NCBI RefSeq assembly: GCF_905371695.1
Contig: NZ_CAJPMA010000083.1
Location: 1 to 7,526 of the forward strand
Direction of reading: 5' to 3'
Length of the DNA stretch: 7,526 bases
Source: an uncultured Campylobacter sp.
Lineage (GTDB): Bacteria; Campylobacterota; Campylobacteria; Campylobacterales; Campylobacteraceae
Shown: piece by piece, positions 1 to 7,471 of the stretch
How positions within the stretch are numbered: position 1 is the stretch's first letter
How the letters are laid out: each line of letters begins with the position of its first letter
Translations under genes and position numbers: made by a program
Notes under the pieces: model-generated
Databases searched by the model: none
Told to the model about the DNA's origin: nothing
The model's input: the letters and a program-made list of their open reading frames with translations, nothing else

Positions 1-192
1 TTTTTATAAATTTTTAATAATCTGCATTAAGCAAATCTTATGGAGAGCGAAAATTTAATCGCGCTTTTAGACGCTTTAAATTTTAAAAAACGCGCGAAGC
101 GGCGCGGCAACTAGACAAAGTAAATAGAGCAAAAATTTTTAAACGGCGACGTCGGCGAGTTCTTAAACCGCGCGACGAAGCAAAGCCTCCCG
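1..192. other. Intergenic stretch with no convincing gene
   Basis: Apart from the hairpin at 85-106 no gene is supported here. The first 40 bases are very AT-rich and could hold the start of the promoter region of a gene off the left edge, but no -10/-35 pair stands out on either strand. A 24-codon plus-strand frame (40-114) begins with ATG but has no clear ribosome binding site, and it runs through the predicted terminator hairpin. Confidence 0.5.
85..106 (-). terminator. Rho-independent terminator after the TorD-family gene
   Basis: Read on the minus strand, a 5-bp all-GC stem (CGCGC / GCGCG, plus-strand positions 91-95 and 102-106) with a 6-nt loop is followed directly by six T residues (plus-strand A tract 85-90). 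It lies about 87 bp beyond the stop codon of the chaperone gene and points the right way to end that transcript. The stem is short, so this is a moderate call. If it works, whatever lies further left is transcribed from its own promoter. Confidence 0.45.
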
Positions 193-900
193 CTAAAACT
201 CTTCAAACGCGCTTTTAGGTAGCGTCATCTTCGTCTTATACGGCTTTTTCTCCATCGAAATTTGCGCCGCGCTACGCTTATTAGGGTCTCTGTGCGGCGC
301 CTGAACGGCTAGAACCGATCTTTCAAGCGCGATAAAATTCTCTAAAACTACCGCCAAAGAGCGGAAGAATTGCGACTTTTCATGCTCTTTTAGCATTTGG
401 CAAAACTCGTCCGCAAAGCCGTTGATAACGTTAACGAACAACTGCTCGCTTAAAGGTACGTCCTCATTAGTCGCGCCGCTTTTTATCTCATCGCGCAAAA
501 ACGTAGCCATTAAATAAAATATAAACCCTACGTAATCCTCGCTATTTTTGCAGGCGTCGGCGTCCCTGCGATAAGGGCTTTTCTTCAAAATTTCAATCGT
601 TCTTACGCGCGCGACCCCCTCGTCGCGCCCCTCTTCGTAAAAGCTAGCGGTAAGCGGTACGTTAGCGTAACTATAATCAAAAAGCACGTTATTTTGCTCC
701 CTCGCAAACGTCGCGAAATCAAAGGCGTCAAGCTCGCTAAACGCCCGTGCGACGGCTTCGTTTAGCGGATTTTCGGCAAGCTCGGCTAACTGCGTTCGCC
801 AAATTTTAAATCTTTTATCGTCTTCGCTGAAAAAAAACGGCGCAGCTAAAAATTCGTAATAAAACGAGCGAGCGCGTAAAATATCCTCGTTGCTACTCAT
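193..900 (-). CDS. TorD-family molybdoenzyme (probably formate dehydrogenase) maturation chaperone
   Basis: A 235-residue cytoplasmic, mostly helical protein resembling TorD/DmsD-type chaperones, which bind the apo form or Tat signal of a molybdenum enzyme and hold it for cofactor insertion and export. Supporting features are the N-terminal stretch RARSFYYEFLAAPFF (residues 9-23), FYEEGRDE (88-95) and the central RRDADACKNSEDYVGFIFYL segment (111-130), which corresponds to the conserved D-H/E region of the family; the usual His is not obvious. Length fits the family (about 200-240). The start is ATG at 898-900, nine codons inside the longest frame, because GAGGG (minus strand, 909-913) lies 8 nt before it. 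This start overlaps the upstream iron-sulfur gene by 8 bp, suggesting co-transcription and translational coupling. The C-terminal 35 residues are Lys/Arg-rich (HRDPNKRS, EKKPYKTK) and probably a disordered tail. The client is inferred from context: epsilonproteobacterial homologues lie beside fdh genes. Confidence 0.8.
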   Translation of the reverse strand: MSSNEDILRARSFYYEFLAAPFFFSEDDKRFKIWRTQLAELAENPLNEAVARAFSELDAFDFATFAREQNNVLFDYSYANVPLTASFYEEGRDEGVARVRTIEILKKSPYRRDADACKNSEDYVGFIFYLMATFLRDEIKSGATNEDVPLSEQLFVNVINGFADEFCQMLKEHEKSQFFRSLAVVLENFIALERSVLAVQAPHRDPNKRSAAQISMEKKPYKTKMTLPKSAFEEF

Positions 901-2575
901 AAAATTTTCCCTCGTTTTGCGCCGCAATCTGAGCTCTTATCATAGTTTTAGCTTTGCAATCCGCGCAGCAATAAAGCGTCTTTATTTTCTCCGGCTGACC
1001 TGCGAATTTAGGCGCCATTAAAGAAGCAATCTTTTCGACGGCCTTTTTAGTCGCAAACTCTTTTCCACACTCGACGCATTTAAACAGCTCGTCGCGCGCG
1101 AGTTCTTTATACTCGAAAAACTCCGGCGCGAGCGCGATCTTGCCGCGCGTAAATTTTATCGTATCCTTCTCTGCGCAGCTTAGCTCGCAGTATCCGCACG
1201 CGGTACAAACGCTCGGGTTAAATTTGATCGAATTATCCTTTTTATCGGCGATTAAGGCGCTAACGTTGCAAGCGCCCACGCAGCTAAGGCAAAGCGTACA
1301 GGTATCGCGGTTTATCGACACTTCGCCGTATTCGATCGCTCCGTCGGCGAAAACTACGCCTAAATTTTCGCTACCTACCAGTTTTTGCAAGCGTTTAGCG
1401 AAAATTTCGCGCTTAGGCAAGGCGTATTCGCTAACTTCAAACGCGCTTCCTTCTATAAATTTCGCCCTTGATAGCGCGCTTTTTAGCTCGTCTTGGTTTT
1501 TAGCGACCAGCACGGCGGGCGCGCAGAATTTCGCCTCGTAAATTTGATTTAGCAAATCAACCGCGGCGGCGGTAGCTTTAACTCGCTTAGGCGCGTAGAG
1601 CACGACGTTCGCGCCGGTTTCTTGAAGCAAGGTCAGCAAATGAACGTGGCTTAAAACGCCGTAAGCTTCTATATAAAACGGCAACACGCCCGCGGGCAGG
1701 CTTAAATTTAGCCCTTCAAAGTCCGAAATTTTAGGCATAACGAGCGCTATTTTGCCGCGGTAAATTTTAGCCGTCTGCGCGAAAGCGTCGCGAGGCATCG
1801 GCGAATAATCAAGCGCGCCGCTAGGACACACGCTCACGCATTCGCCGCAGTTGATACAGTCTACGTGAGAGAAAACCAGATGCTTCGTAGCGTCCTCTTT
1901 TAGTATCGCCACGGTCGGACAGGCGTCGGCGCATTTACCGCAAATTTCGTGTCTGCGCTCGTGATATTGACAGATCGACGAGTCGTAGTGGGTTAGGCTT
2001 TTGTAATCGTAGCTAGGCGTATGCGAGTTTAAAAAATCTAAAATTTGAGCGTCCGCTTTGCCCGCGATCTCGATACAGCCGCTTTGTTTTAGCATATAAT
2101 CGCGCGCGTTTTCAACCAAGAAAAAGTCGCAGTCAAGCTCGAATTCGTCGTTTTCGCGCAAGATTATAGCCGTTAGCTCGCCCACGGCTCCGTAGACGAA
2201 TTTTATCTCAAAATGCGAAAATTCTACGACTTTATATCCTTGCTCTTTTAGCTCTTTCGCTAGCTCGCCGCGCCCGCCGTTGCTTACGATTATTACGTTT
2301 TTGCTGACCTTTTTTTGATAATCGACGTCCCTTGCCAAATCAAAACAAGTCGCGCGCGCCTCGTAAAGCGCCAGCGCGCCTTTGGCCTTTTCTAACGCGC
2401 TATCTTCGCTATTTCGCAAGTAAAAATTTATTTCGGGCGCTACGACGTCCGCATCAAGCAGCGCGGAATTTGCGACTAAGTACCGCTCGCTCGCGTCGGC
2501 GTTCGTTACGACCTCGATCTGCTCGTTTAGCATAATCGCTTCACCCGAGGCGTTTAAAAATCCGAATTCTTTCAT
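893..2575 (-). CDS. Multi-cluster 4Fe-4S ferredoxin-type protein linked to formate dehydrogenase
   Basis: A 560-residue protein with no signal peptide or membrane segment, so cytoplasmic. Cysteines fall in two ferredoxin-like pairs. The first is C212-x2-C215-x3-C219-P, probably completed by C202 (CQYH...), with C240-x2-C243-x2-C246-x3-C250-P. The second is C426-x2-C429-x2-C432-x3-C436 with C457-x2-C460-x2-C463-x3-C467. That makes four likely [4Fe-4S] clusters. A further set near the C-terminus, C500-x2-C503 and C537-x2-C540 (C536 adjacent), looks like a zinc ribbon. The N-terminal ~190 residues and the ~175 residues between cluster pairs are not recognised in detail. The start is ATG at 2573-2575 with GAGGA 4 nt before it; a TTG 13 codons upstream has its purine-rich stretch too close to use. 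The gene is upstream of and overlaps the TorD-family gene, and diverges from selA, the arrangement I recall for C. jejuni Cj1377c. Electron transfer to or maturation of formate dehydrogenase is inferred, not shown. Confidence 0.85.
   Translation of the reverse strand: MKEFGFLNASGEAIMLNEQIEVVTNADASERYLVANSALLDADVVAPEINFYLRNSEDSALEKAKGALALYEARATCFDLARDVDYQKKVSKNVIIVSNGGRGELAKELKEQGYKVVEFSHFEIKFVYGAVGELTAIILRENDEFELDCDFFLVENARDYMLKQSGCIEIAGKADAQILDFLNSHTPSYDYKSLTHYDSSICQYHERRHEICGKCADACPTVAILKEDATKHLVFSHVDCINCGECVSVCPSGALDYSPMPRDAFAQTAKIYRGKIALVMPKISDFEGLNLSLPAGVLPFYIEAYGVLSHVHLLTLLQETGANVVLYAPKRVKATAAAVDLLNQIYEAKFCAPAVLVAKNQDELKSALSRAKFIEGSAFEVSEYALPKREIFAKRLQKLVGSENLGVVFADGAIEYGEVSINRDTCTLCLSCVGACNVSALIADKKDNSIKFNPSVCTACGYCELSCAEKDTIKFTRGKIALAPEFFEYKELARDELFKCVECGKEFATKKAVEKIASLMAPKFAGQPEKIKTLYCCADCKAKTMIRAQIAAQNEGKFYE
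909..913 (-). promoter_or_regulatory. Ribosome binding site of the TorD-family gene
   Basis: GAGGG on the minus strand, 8 nt upstream of the ATG at 898-900 and inside the end of the preceding coding region. It decides the start in favour of the MSSNED methionine over the one nine codons upstream. Confidence 0.6.
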
Positions 2576-2579
2576 TTCG

Positions 2580-2584
2580 TCCTC
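2580..2584 (-). promoter_or_regulatory. Ribosome binding site deciding the iron-sulfur protein start
   Basis: GAGGA on the minus strand ends 4 nt before the ATG at 2573-2575. It favours the MKEFGFLN start over the upstream in-frame TTG (2612-2614). Confidence 0.6.
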
Positions 2585-2645
2585 GCTTTCTGGGCTTTTT
2601 GGAAAAATTATCAAATCCTACTCTTTTTGTCTTTAAACTCGCGTT

Positions 2646-2651
2646 AATATA
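2646..2651 (-). promoter_or_regulatory. Candidate -10 box for the iron-sulfur/TorD transcript
   Basis: On the minus strand TATATT preceded by a T-rich stretch lies about 70 bp upstream of the iron-sulfur protein start. There is no recognisable -35 box, which is normal for Campylobacter sigma-70 promoters. The call rests on position and match only. Confidence 0.35.
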
Positions 2652-2695
2652 AAATTTTAAATTCCAAAAGTAAGCGGACTCGGTTAAATTTGTGT

Positions 2696-2701
2696 TAAAA
2701 T
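2696..2701 (+). promoter_or_regulatory. Candidate -10 box for selA-selB
   Basis: TAAAAT preceded by TGTGT (extended -10 like) lies 34 bp upstream of the selA ATG in the divergent intergenic region. A start site near 2708 would give a leader of about 28 nt containing the ribosome binding site. No clear -35 box is present. Confidence 0.4.
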
Positions 2702-2725
2702 AACGCCAGTAAAACGAATTTACTT

Positions 2726-2729
2726 GGAG
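2726..2729 (+). promoter_or_regulatory. Ribosome binding site deciding the selA start
   Basis: GGAG lies 6 nt before the ATG at 2736. The in-frame TTG at 2724 overlaps this site and is therefore not the start. Confidence 0.6.
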
Positions 2730-2735
2730 AAACCG

Positions 2736-4058
2736 ATGTTTAAAAATCTTCCGCAAATAGATAAAATCTTAAATTTAGACCGCTTTAAAGAAGCGATCAA
2801 GCCCGTTTTAGGCCGTATCGCGCGCGAGGTAATAAGCGAGCAGCGCGAAATTTTAAAGCAAGGCGGAGTCGCGCTGAACGAAGCGGGGATAATCGAGAAA
2901 ATTTCTAAAATTTACGCGGAGCAAGACGCGAAAGCGCTACATCCAGTTATTAACGCCACGGGCGTCGTAATCCACACCAACCTCGGGCGTAGCGTCATAG
3001 ATCCCGAAATTTTATGCCGCGCGCAAGATATTATCTGCGGTTATTCAAATCTCGAATACGACTTAGTTTCGGGCTCCCGCGGCAACCGCTACGACTATCT
3101 CTCCTCTCTTGCGGCTACGCTTTTTAATAGCGAGGATGCTCTGGTGGTAAATAATAACGCAAGCGCCGTATTTTTGGTGCTAAACACCTTCGGCGCGGGC
3201 GGAGAAACGGTCGTAAGCAGAGGCGAGCTAGTCGAGATCGGCGGCAGCTTTCGCGTGCCTGAGGTCATGAGCGCCTCGGGTACGATGCTGCGCGAGGTCG
3301 GCACGACTAATAAAACGCGAATTAGCGATTACGAAAACGCTATAAACGAGCGCACGAAAATGCTTTTAAAGGTTCATCGCTCCAACTTCGATATCGTAGG
3401 ATTTTGTCAGAGCGCGGAAATCGGCGAAATTTCGGCGTTAGCGCGCGAGCGCGGACTTATAGATTATTACGATCTAGGCGGCGGATACGCGGGTGAGCTG
3501 CCTTATAACCTAGGTAAAGACGAGCCTTGCGTAGCTAAAATTTTACAAAGCGGCGTAAGTTTGATTAGTTTTAGCGGCGACAAGCTCTTCGGCTCCGTGC
3601 AGGCGGGTATTATTTTAGGACGGCGCGAGCTAATCGCCAAGCTGCGTAAAAATCAGCTCTTGCGAATGCTGCGCGTCGATAAAGTCATTATTTCGCTGCT
3701 TTGCGAGAGCATAAAAGCTTATATTAATAAGGAATTTTCGCTAATTTCTACGCAGGCGCAACTACGCAAAAGCGAGGACGAGCTTACGGATTTAGCGCGT
3801 AAGATAAATGAAAATTTAGCCCGTCCGCTTGAAATTTTATCCACGCAAACCTACGTCGGCGGCGGGACGCTGCCTAACAGGAAATTTCCCAGCGTAGCGC
3901 TGGGAGTAGCGGGCGACGCGGAAGCGAACGAAGCGAAATTTAGGGAACGCGGGGTAATCGGACGCATAGAAAACGGCAAATTTTTGCTTGATCTAAGAAG
4001 CGTCTTGCCGCGCGACGAAGAAAAACTTATTAAAATAATAAACGAGGTCGTAAAATGA
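2736..4058 (+). CDS. selA: L-seryl-tRNA(Sec) selenium transferase SelA
   Basis: Pyridoxal-phosphate enzyme of the cytoplasm that converts seryl-tRNA(Sec) to selenocysteyl-tRNA(Sec) with selenophosphate as selenium donor. The 440-residue protein has the family's expected length. Recognisable parts are an N-terminal helical tRNA-binding region (about residues 1-70), the INATGVVIHTNLGRS segment with HTNLGR at 80-85, the glycine-rich DLGGGYAGELPY loop, and the PLP-lysine motif SFSGDKLFGSVQAG with K283 as the likely Schiff-base lysine (the counterpart of the lysine in the SGDKLLGG motif of E. coli SelA). It starts at ATG 2736 with GGAG 6 nt upstream. Its last codons overlap the selB start by 4 bp (ATGA), so the two are almost certainly one translationally coupled operon. 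It diverges from formate dehydrogenase-associated genes, consistent with FdhA being the main selenoprotein. Nothing suggests a defect. Confidence 0.97.
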   Translation: MFKNLPQIDKILNLDRFKEAIKPVLGRIAREVISEQREILKQGGVALNEAGIIEKISKIYAEQDAKALHPVINATGVVIHTNLGRSVIDPEILCRAQDIICGYSNLEYDLVSGSRGNRYDYLSSLAATLFNSEDALVVNNNASAVFLVLNTFGAGGETVVSRGELVEIGGSFRVPEVMSASGTMLREVGTTNKTRISDYENAINERTKMLLKVHRSNFDIVGFCQSAEIGEISALARERGLIDYYDLGGGYAGELPYNLGKDEPCVAKILQSGVSLISFSGDKLFGSVQAGIILGRRELIAKLRKNQLLRMLRVDKVIISLLCESIKAYINKEFSLISTQAQLRKSEDELTDLARKINENLARPLEILSTQTYVGGGTLPNRKFPSVALGVAGDAEANEAKFRERGVIGRIENGKFLLDLRSVLPRDEEKLIKIINEVVK

Positions 4059-5875
4059 GCGTAATCATCGGAACGGCGGGGCACATAGACCACGGCAAAA
4101 CGGCGCTTATTCGGGCGCTAAACGGCTTTGAAGGCGATAATTTAGAAGAGGAAAAGCGCCGCGGTATTACGATTGATTTAAGCTTTTCTAACCTAGCGCG
4201 CGGCGGCGAAAACATCGCGTTTATCGACGTTCCCGGTCATGAAAATTTAGTAAAGACTATGATCTCGGGCGCGTTCGGATTTGACGCGTGCTTGCTCGTA
4301 ATCGCCGCAAACGAAGGACTAATGCCTCAAACCAAAGAGCATATCAACGTGCTTGAAATTTTAGGCGTAAAAAGCCTGATAGTCGTATTAACCAAGTGCG
4401 ATTTAGTAAACGAAGCGCAAATTTTAGAACGCGAAAAAGAGGCGCGCGAATATATCGCGAATTTTAAAAATTTACAGATTTTAGAGCTTTTTAAAACGAG
4501 CGTAAAAGACGAAGCGAGCATCGCCGAGCTACGCGATTATCTTTTTAACGTTAAGCCCAAAAAACGAAGCGCCGAGGGAATTTTCAGATATTATATAGAC
4601 CGCGTTTTTAGCATAAAAGGCATCGGCTCGGTGGTAACAGGAAGCGTGATAGAAGGCGTCGTAAAAAAGGGCGAGAAGCTGTTTAACTACGACCTAGGCA
4701 AAGAGGCGCTCGTTAGAAGCGTGCAAACGCACGATAAATTCGTAGAAAGCGCCGGCGCTAGCGCCAGAGTCGCGCTAAATATCACGGGTATCGAGCTTTC
4801 GCAGCTAAAAAAAGGGCAGTTACTTAGCAAAAAGGGCTTTTTACGCGGATTTTTAGAGGCCGACGGGCTAGTTAAAGCACAAAATTTAACCCACAACGAA
4901 AGCGTGACTTTTTGCGTAGGCGCGAAGCAAGTCGCCGCAAAAGCGCTTATTTTAAGCCGCGAAAACGATAGCTCGTTCGTCACTTTTAAATTCGAGCGCG
5001 AAATGTTTTTAAAATTTAACGAGCCTTTCGTGCTAATCGCGAACGGCCGCGTCATAGGCGGCGGACGCGTGCTAAACCCTATCGCCGAGCCGCTTAAAAA
5101 ACAAGCCAAAATTATGTTTTTGGCCGCGCTTTGCAAAGGCGAGTTTAAAACGGCGTTTGAAATGCTAAAAGATACGCATAAAAACGGATTCGGGCTAATT
5201 AGCGCCTATCAGCGTTTCGCAATGACGCACGAGGAGGCGCTAGGCGTGGCGCGCTCGCTAAATAACGTTTTTATCGACGAAGAGGCGCTTAACGTTTACG
5301 ATATAAGCGCGGTAGAGAGGATAAAATCTTTCATAAAATTCGTACTCGAAAAGAATAAATTCGCCGTTTTTTCCGCCGCTAGCGTATCGTTAAAACTGGG
5401 CTGGGCGAGCGAAAATTTAGCTCGCCGCGCGATAAGCGAGCTGGAAAAAGTTAAAATCGTAACCGAGCAAGGCGGCGTTTATACGAAAACGGGCGTCGAT
5501 TTTAGCGAATTAAAATTGCGATTAGAAGACGAAATTTACAAAATTTTAAGCGCCGCCAAGCTTGCTCCCGAAGCGCCTTATAATATCTACGACCAGCTAG
5601 AAATTGACCGCGCCAGCGGCGACGGAGCGCTAAAAAAACTAACCGCGCAAGGCAGGGTCGTAAGACTAGCCCATAATCTTTTCGTAACCGCCAAATCGCT
5701 CGAAAGCGCGATGCAAATTTTGCGCGAGATTATCAAAACCCAAGGCTTCGTAAACGTGCAAAACGCAAAAGACAGGCTAAATTTAAGTAGAAAATTTATC
5801 ATCGCTTATTTAGAAAATCTCGACCGCGCTGCGGATATCGCGAAAGACGGGCAAAACCGCATATTTAAGTACTAA
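4055..5875 (+). CDS. selB: Selenocysteine-specific translation elongation factor SelB
   Basis: GTPase that binds selenocysteyl-tRNA(Sec) and, through its C-terminal winged-helix domains, the SECIS hairpin of selenoprotein mRNAs, so that UGA is read as selenocysteine. The 606-residue length fits bacterial SelB. The G domain shows P-loop GHIDHGKT (9-16), switch I RRGITID (T39), DVPGH (58-62) and TKCD (113-116). Domain II begins near residue 173 (RVFSIKGIGSVVTG, 183-196), domain III covers roughly 265-345, and the rest up to 606 is the helix-rich winged-helix region (for example residues 440-475 and 560-600). The ATG overlaps the selA stop; GAGG at 4044-4047 is 7 nt before it. All GTPase residues are present and the frame is intact, so it should be functional. 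The cognate SECIS element and tRNA-Sec are not in this window. Confidence 0.97.
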   Translation: MSVIIGTAGHIDHGKTALIRALNGFEGDNLEEEKRRGITIDLSFSNLARGGENIAFIDVPGHENLVKTMISGAFGFDACLLVIAANEGLMPQTKEHINVLEILGVKSLIVVLTKCDLVNEAQILEREKEAREYIANFKNLQILELFKTSVKDEASIAELRDYLFNVKPKKRSAEGIFRYYIDRVFSIKGIGSVVTGSVIEGVVKKGEKLFNYDLGKEALVRSVQTHDKFVESAGASARVALNITGIELSQLKKGQLLSKKGFLRGFLEADGLVKAQNLTHNESVTFCVGAKQVAAKALILSRENDSSFVTFKFEREMFLKFNEPFVLIANGRVIGGGRVLNPIAEPLKKQAKIMFLAALCKGEFKTAFEMLKDTHKNGFGLISAYQRFAMTHEEALGVARSLNNVFIDEEALNVYDISAVERIKSFIKFVLEKNKFAVFSAASVSLKLGWASENLARRAISELEKVKIVTEQGGVYTKTGVDFSELKLRLEDEIYKILSAAKLAPEAPYNIYDQLEIDRASGDGALKKLTAQGRVVRLAHNLFVTAKSLESAMQILREIIKTQGFVNVQNAKDRLNLSRKFIIAYLENLDRAADIAKDGQNRIFKY

Positions 5876-5885
5876 TTTAAAATTT

Positions 5886-5896
5886 TATAATATAAT
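5886..5896 (+). promoter_or_regulatory. Tandem overlapping -10 boxes upstream of the DsbC-like gene
   Basis: Two perfect TATAAT hexamers overlap by one base (5886-5891 and 5891-5896) in the 50-bp gap between selB and the thioredoxin-fold gene. The upstream bases are AT-rich without a clear -35 box. They suggest that the downstream gene has its own promoter with a short leader (about 20-30 nt), apart from any read-through from selAB. Confidence 0.55.
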
Positions 5897-5925
5897 CGGC
5901 GCTCAATCTTAAACGAAAGGCGAAA

Positions 5926-6645
5926 ATGAAAAAATTAGTTTTAACTAGCGCTATCGCGGCTAGCTCGCTATTTGCGGCGACCGACGCGCAAATTTTAGGC
6001 TTTTATAATCAAATTTTACCCCAAGGCATTTCGGCTTCTATCGTATCTCGCGAAAAGCTCGCGGGCAACGAAGAGTTTGAAGGCGTAGTGCTAAAATTAA
6101 CCGACGGCAAAGCAAGCGAAGACGAAGTAATCTTTACCAAAGGCGACTTGCTGCTTCCTGACGTACTGGATCTAAAATCCGGCAAAAGTTACAAGGGCGA
6201 GATGAAAGAAAAACTCGTAATCGCGGGGCTTTCAAAAATTTACGCGAACGAAGATAAAGCAAACGTTATCGTTTTAGGAAACGATCCGAAAAAGCCGACG
6301 CAAGTAATGTTTTCAGACCCAGAGTGTCCGTATTGCAGGATGGAGCTACAAAATATCGAAAAAAGACTGGAAAAAGAAAACGTAAAAATGATCCTAACTC
6401 CCGTACACGATAAAAGCTCTCTAGAAAAAAGCTTTCTTATCTATAAAGACGTAAAAAACGCGAAAAGCGATAGCGAGAAAGTTAAAATTTTACGCAAATA
6501 TTTCGGCGAAAAATTCGAAGTACCGGCAGGCAGCGTGACTGACGCGCAAGTAAATCAGATGGAGCAGCTACGCAGAAAGTACCTAAACTCCGGACTTAGA
6601 AGCGTTCCGTTTTTCGTAGAAGAGGCAAAGTTGCTAGGCAAATAA
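5926..6645 (+). CDS. Secreted DsbC/DsbG-like thiol:disulfide interchange protein
   Basis: A 239-residue protein with an N-terminal Sec signal (MKKLVLTSAIAASSLFAA, cleavage probably near A17-A18), hence periplasmic. Residues about 20-115 form a small N-terminal domain of the kind that dimerises DsbC-type isomerases (similarity weak to the eye). From about 120 a thioredoxin fold follows, with active site FSDPECPYCRMEL (C134-P-Y-C137) and the cis-proline loop GLRSVPFF (P228). Such proteins oxidise or reshuffle disulfides in exported proteins. CPYC differs from the CGYC of E. coli DsbC and the CPHC of DsbA; in this setting oxidase or isomerase activity, or both, is possible. AAAGG lies 5 nt before the ATG. 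It follows selB by 50 bp with its own -10 boxes and converges on a periplasmic foldase gene. From memory, C. jejuni has a homologue in the same place (Cj1380). The name DsbC is by similarity only. Confidence 0.87.
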   Translation: MKKLVLTSAIAASSLFAATDAQILGFYNQILPQGISASIVSREKLAGNEEFEGVVLKLTDGKASEDEVIFTKGDLLLPDVLDLKSGKSYKGEMKEKLVIAGLSKIYANEDKANVIVLGNDPKKPTQVMFSDPECPYCRMELQNIEKRLEKENVKMILTPVHDKSSLEKSFLIYKDVKNAKSDSEKVKILRKYFGEKFEVPAGSVTDAQVNQMEQLRRKYLNSGLRSVPFFVEEAKLLGK

Positions 6646-6651
6646 ATAAAG

Positions 6652-6678
6652 AGCTTGCGAAGTTAAAGTTCGCAAGCT
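6652..6678. terminator. Bidirectional terminator between convergent genes
   Basis: A perfect 10-bp stem, AGCTTGCGAA (6652-6661) and TTCGCAAGCT (6669-6678), with a 7-nt loop lies between the stop codons of the two convergent genes. On the plus strand it is followed by TAAAATTTTAT; on the minus strand by CTTTATTTATTT. Neither T tract is uninterrupted, but position and symmetry make it a good terminator for both transcripts. Confidence 0.75.
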
Positions 6679-7383
6679 AAAATTTTATCTTAAAATTTGA
6701 ATTTTCGCCTTGGCGCGAAGCTTATCGAAGTAATCTCTCATAATATTTTCCTGCTCGCCCTGATACATAGCGTTCATAATCTCGTCTTTGATCTGCTCGA
6801 ATTCCGGCGTATACGAGCCGATTTTATTTTTAATCAAAAACATATCAAAACCGTCTTGTCCACGTAAAATTTGCGTGTAGCCGCCGTCGGGGGTATTTGC
6901 GATAAGCGCCGCAAACTGCGGATCGATCTCGTTATAATTTAGCGTTAAATTTTGCGCTTTTACGCCTTTTACCGCGCCCATAGAGCCGCGCTGAGCCCTC
7001 AAATCCGCTTCGTTTTGCGCGTGAAATAGAGTAACTTCCGCGGTAGAAAATACGTTAAAACTCGCGCTATTAGCCTCGTAATAAGCGCGCGCCTTACTCT
7101 CGCTAATATTTTTGCCCGCGTTTGACATTATGTTTTTATAAAGTTTTTCTTTTAGCATATTTTTTTCGACTTCGTTTTTAAATTCGGCGAAATTTATCCC
7201 CTGCGACTCGGCGGAGCTTCTAAACTGCGAACTAGTCATATTATTTTTAGACGCGATTTGCTCTATGCGTTCGTTGATCTCGAAAGGCGTTACGCTAAGC
7301 CCTAAATTTTTAATCTCGACGCTCTCTAATCTATCGCGAATTAGCAAATTTAGCGCCTGCGCCTCGTCCGTTTTTAGCTGCTC

Positions 7384-7424
7384 TTTTGCTTCGTTGGCGT
7401 GCGGAATTTGCCTACACGCTCAAA
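7384..7424. repeat. Left arm of perfect 41-bp inverted repeat
   Basis: This arm is the exact reverse complement of 7472-7512, base for base over 41 positions, with a mismatch on both sides (7383/7513 and 7425/7471). On the plus strand it encodes part of the foldase signal peptide (FASLACGICLHAQ), which is the wrong strand for that gene, so it appears to be the secondary copy. Confidence 0.97.
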
Positions 7425-7471
7425 TGGTAAACGGTATCGCCGCGATCGTGGATAACGAGCCTATTACGTTG
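7425..7471. other. Inverted 47-bp spacer carrying the foldase mature N-terminus on the wrong strand
   Basis: The spacer between the repeat arms encodes most of MVNGIAAIVDNEPITLFE on the plus strand, a typical start of the mature region of SurA-like foldases. The rest of the gene, and the signal peptide in the outer arm, are on the minus strand. The segment is therefore flipped relative to its own gene. Confidence 0.85.

Noticed and set aside
40..114. A 24-codon plus-strand ORF with a basic C-terminus (KKRAKRRGN)
   Set aside because: There is no ribosome binding site, it runs through the predicted minus-strand terminator, and it has no recognisable family or coding context.
130..160. CGACGTCG palindrome as an operator or second terminator
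   Set aside because: Only the 8-bp core is symmetric, the flanks do not pair, and a single palindrome gives no basis for naming a regulator.
1140..1541. A 133-codon plus-strand frame opposite the iron-sulfur gene
   Set aside because: It is antisense to cysteine motifs of the well-supported minus-strand protein, and it has no family motif or ribosome binding site.
2576..2735. Possible small RNA or tRNA-Sec in the divergent intergenic region
   Set aside because: No cloverleaf, CCA end or stable hairpin is visible; the 160 bp are explained by two promoters and short leaders.
2541..2756. A 71-codon minus-strand frame across the divergent intergenic region
   Set aside because: It overlaps the starts of both the iron-sulfur gene and selA in other frames, and its sequence has no protein-like motif. 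It is a chance open frame.
4687..5136. A 149-codon minus-strand frame opposite selB
   Set aside because: Long antisense frames are common opposite Campylobacter coding DNA; SelB is clearly the real gene, and this frame has a low-complexity Ser/Ala/Phe-rich composition.
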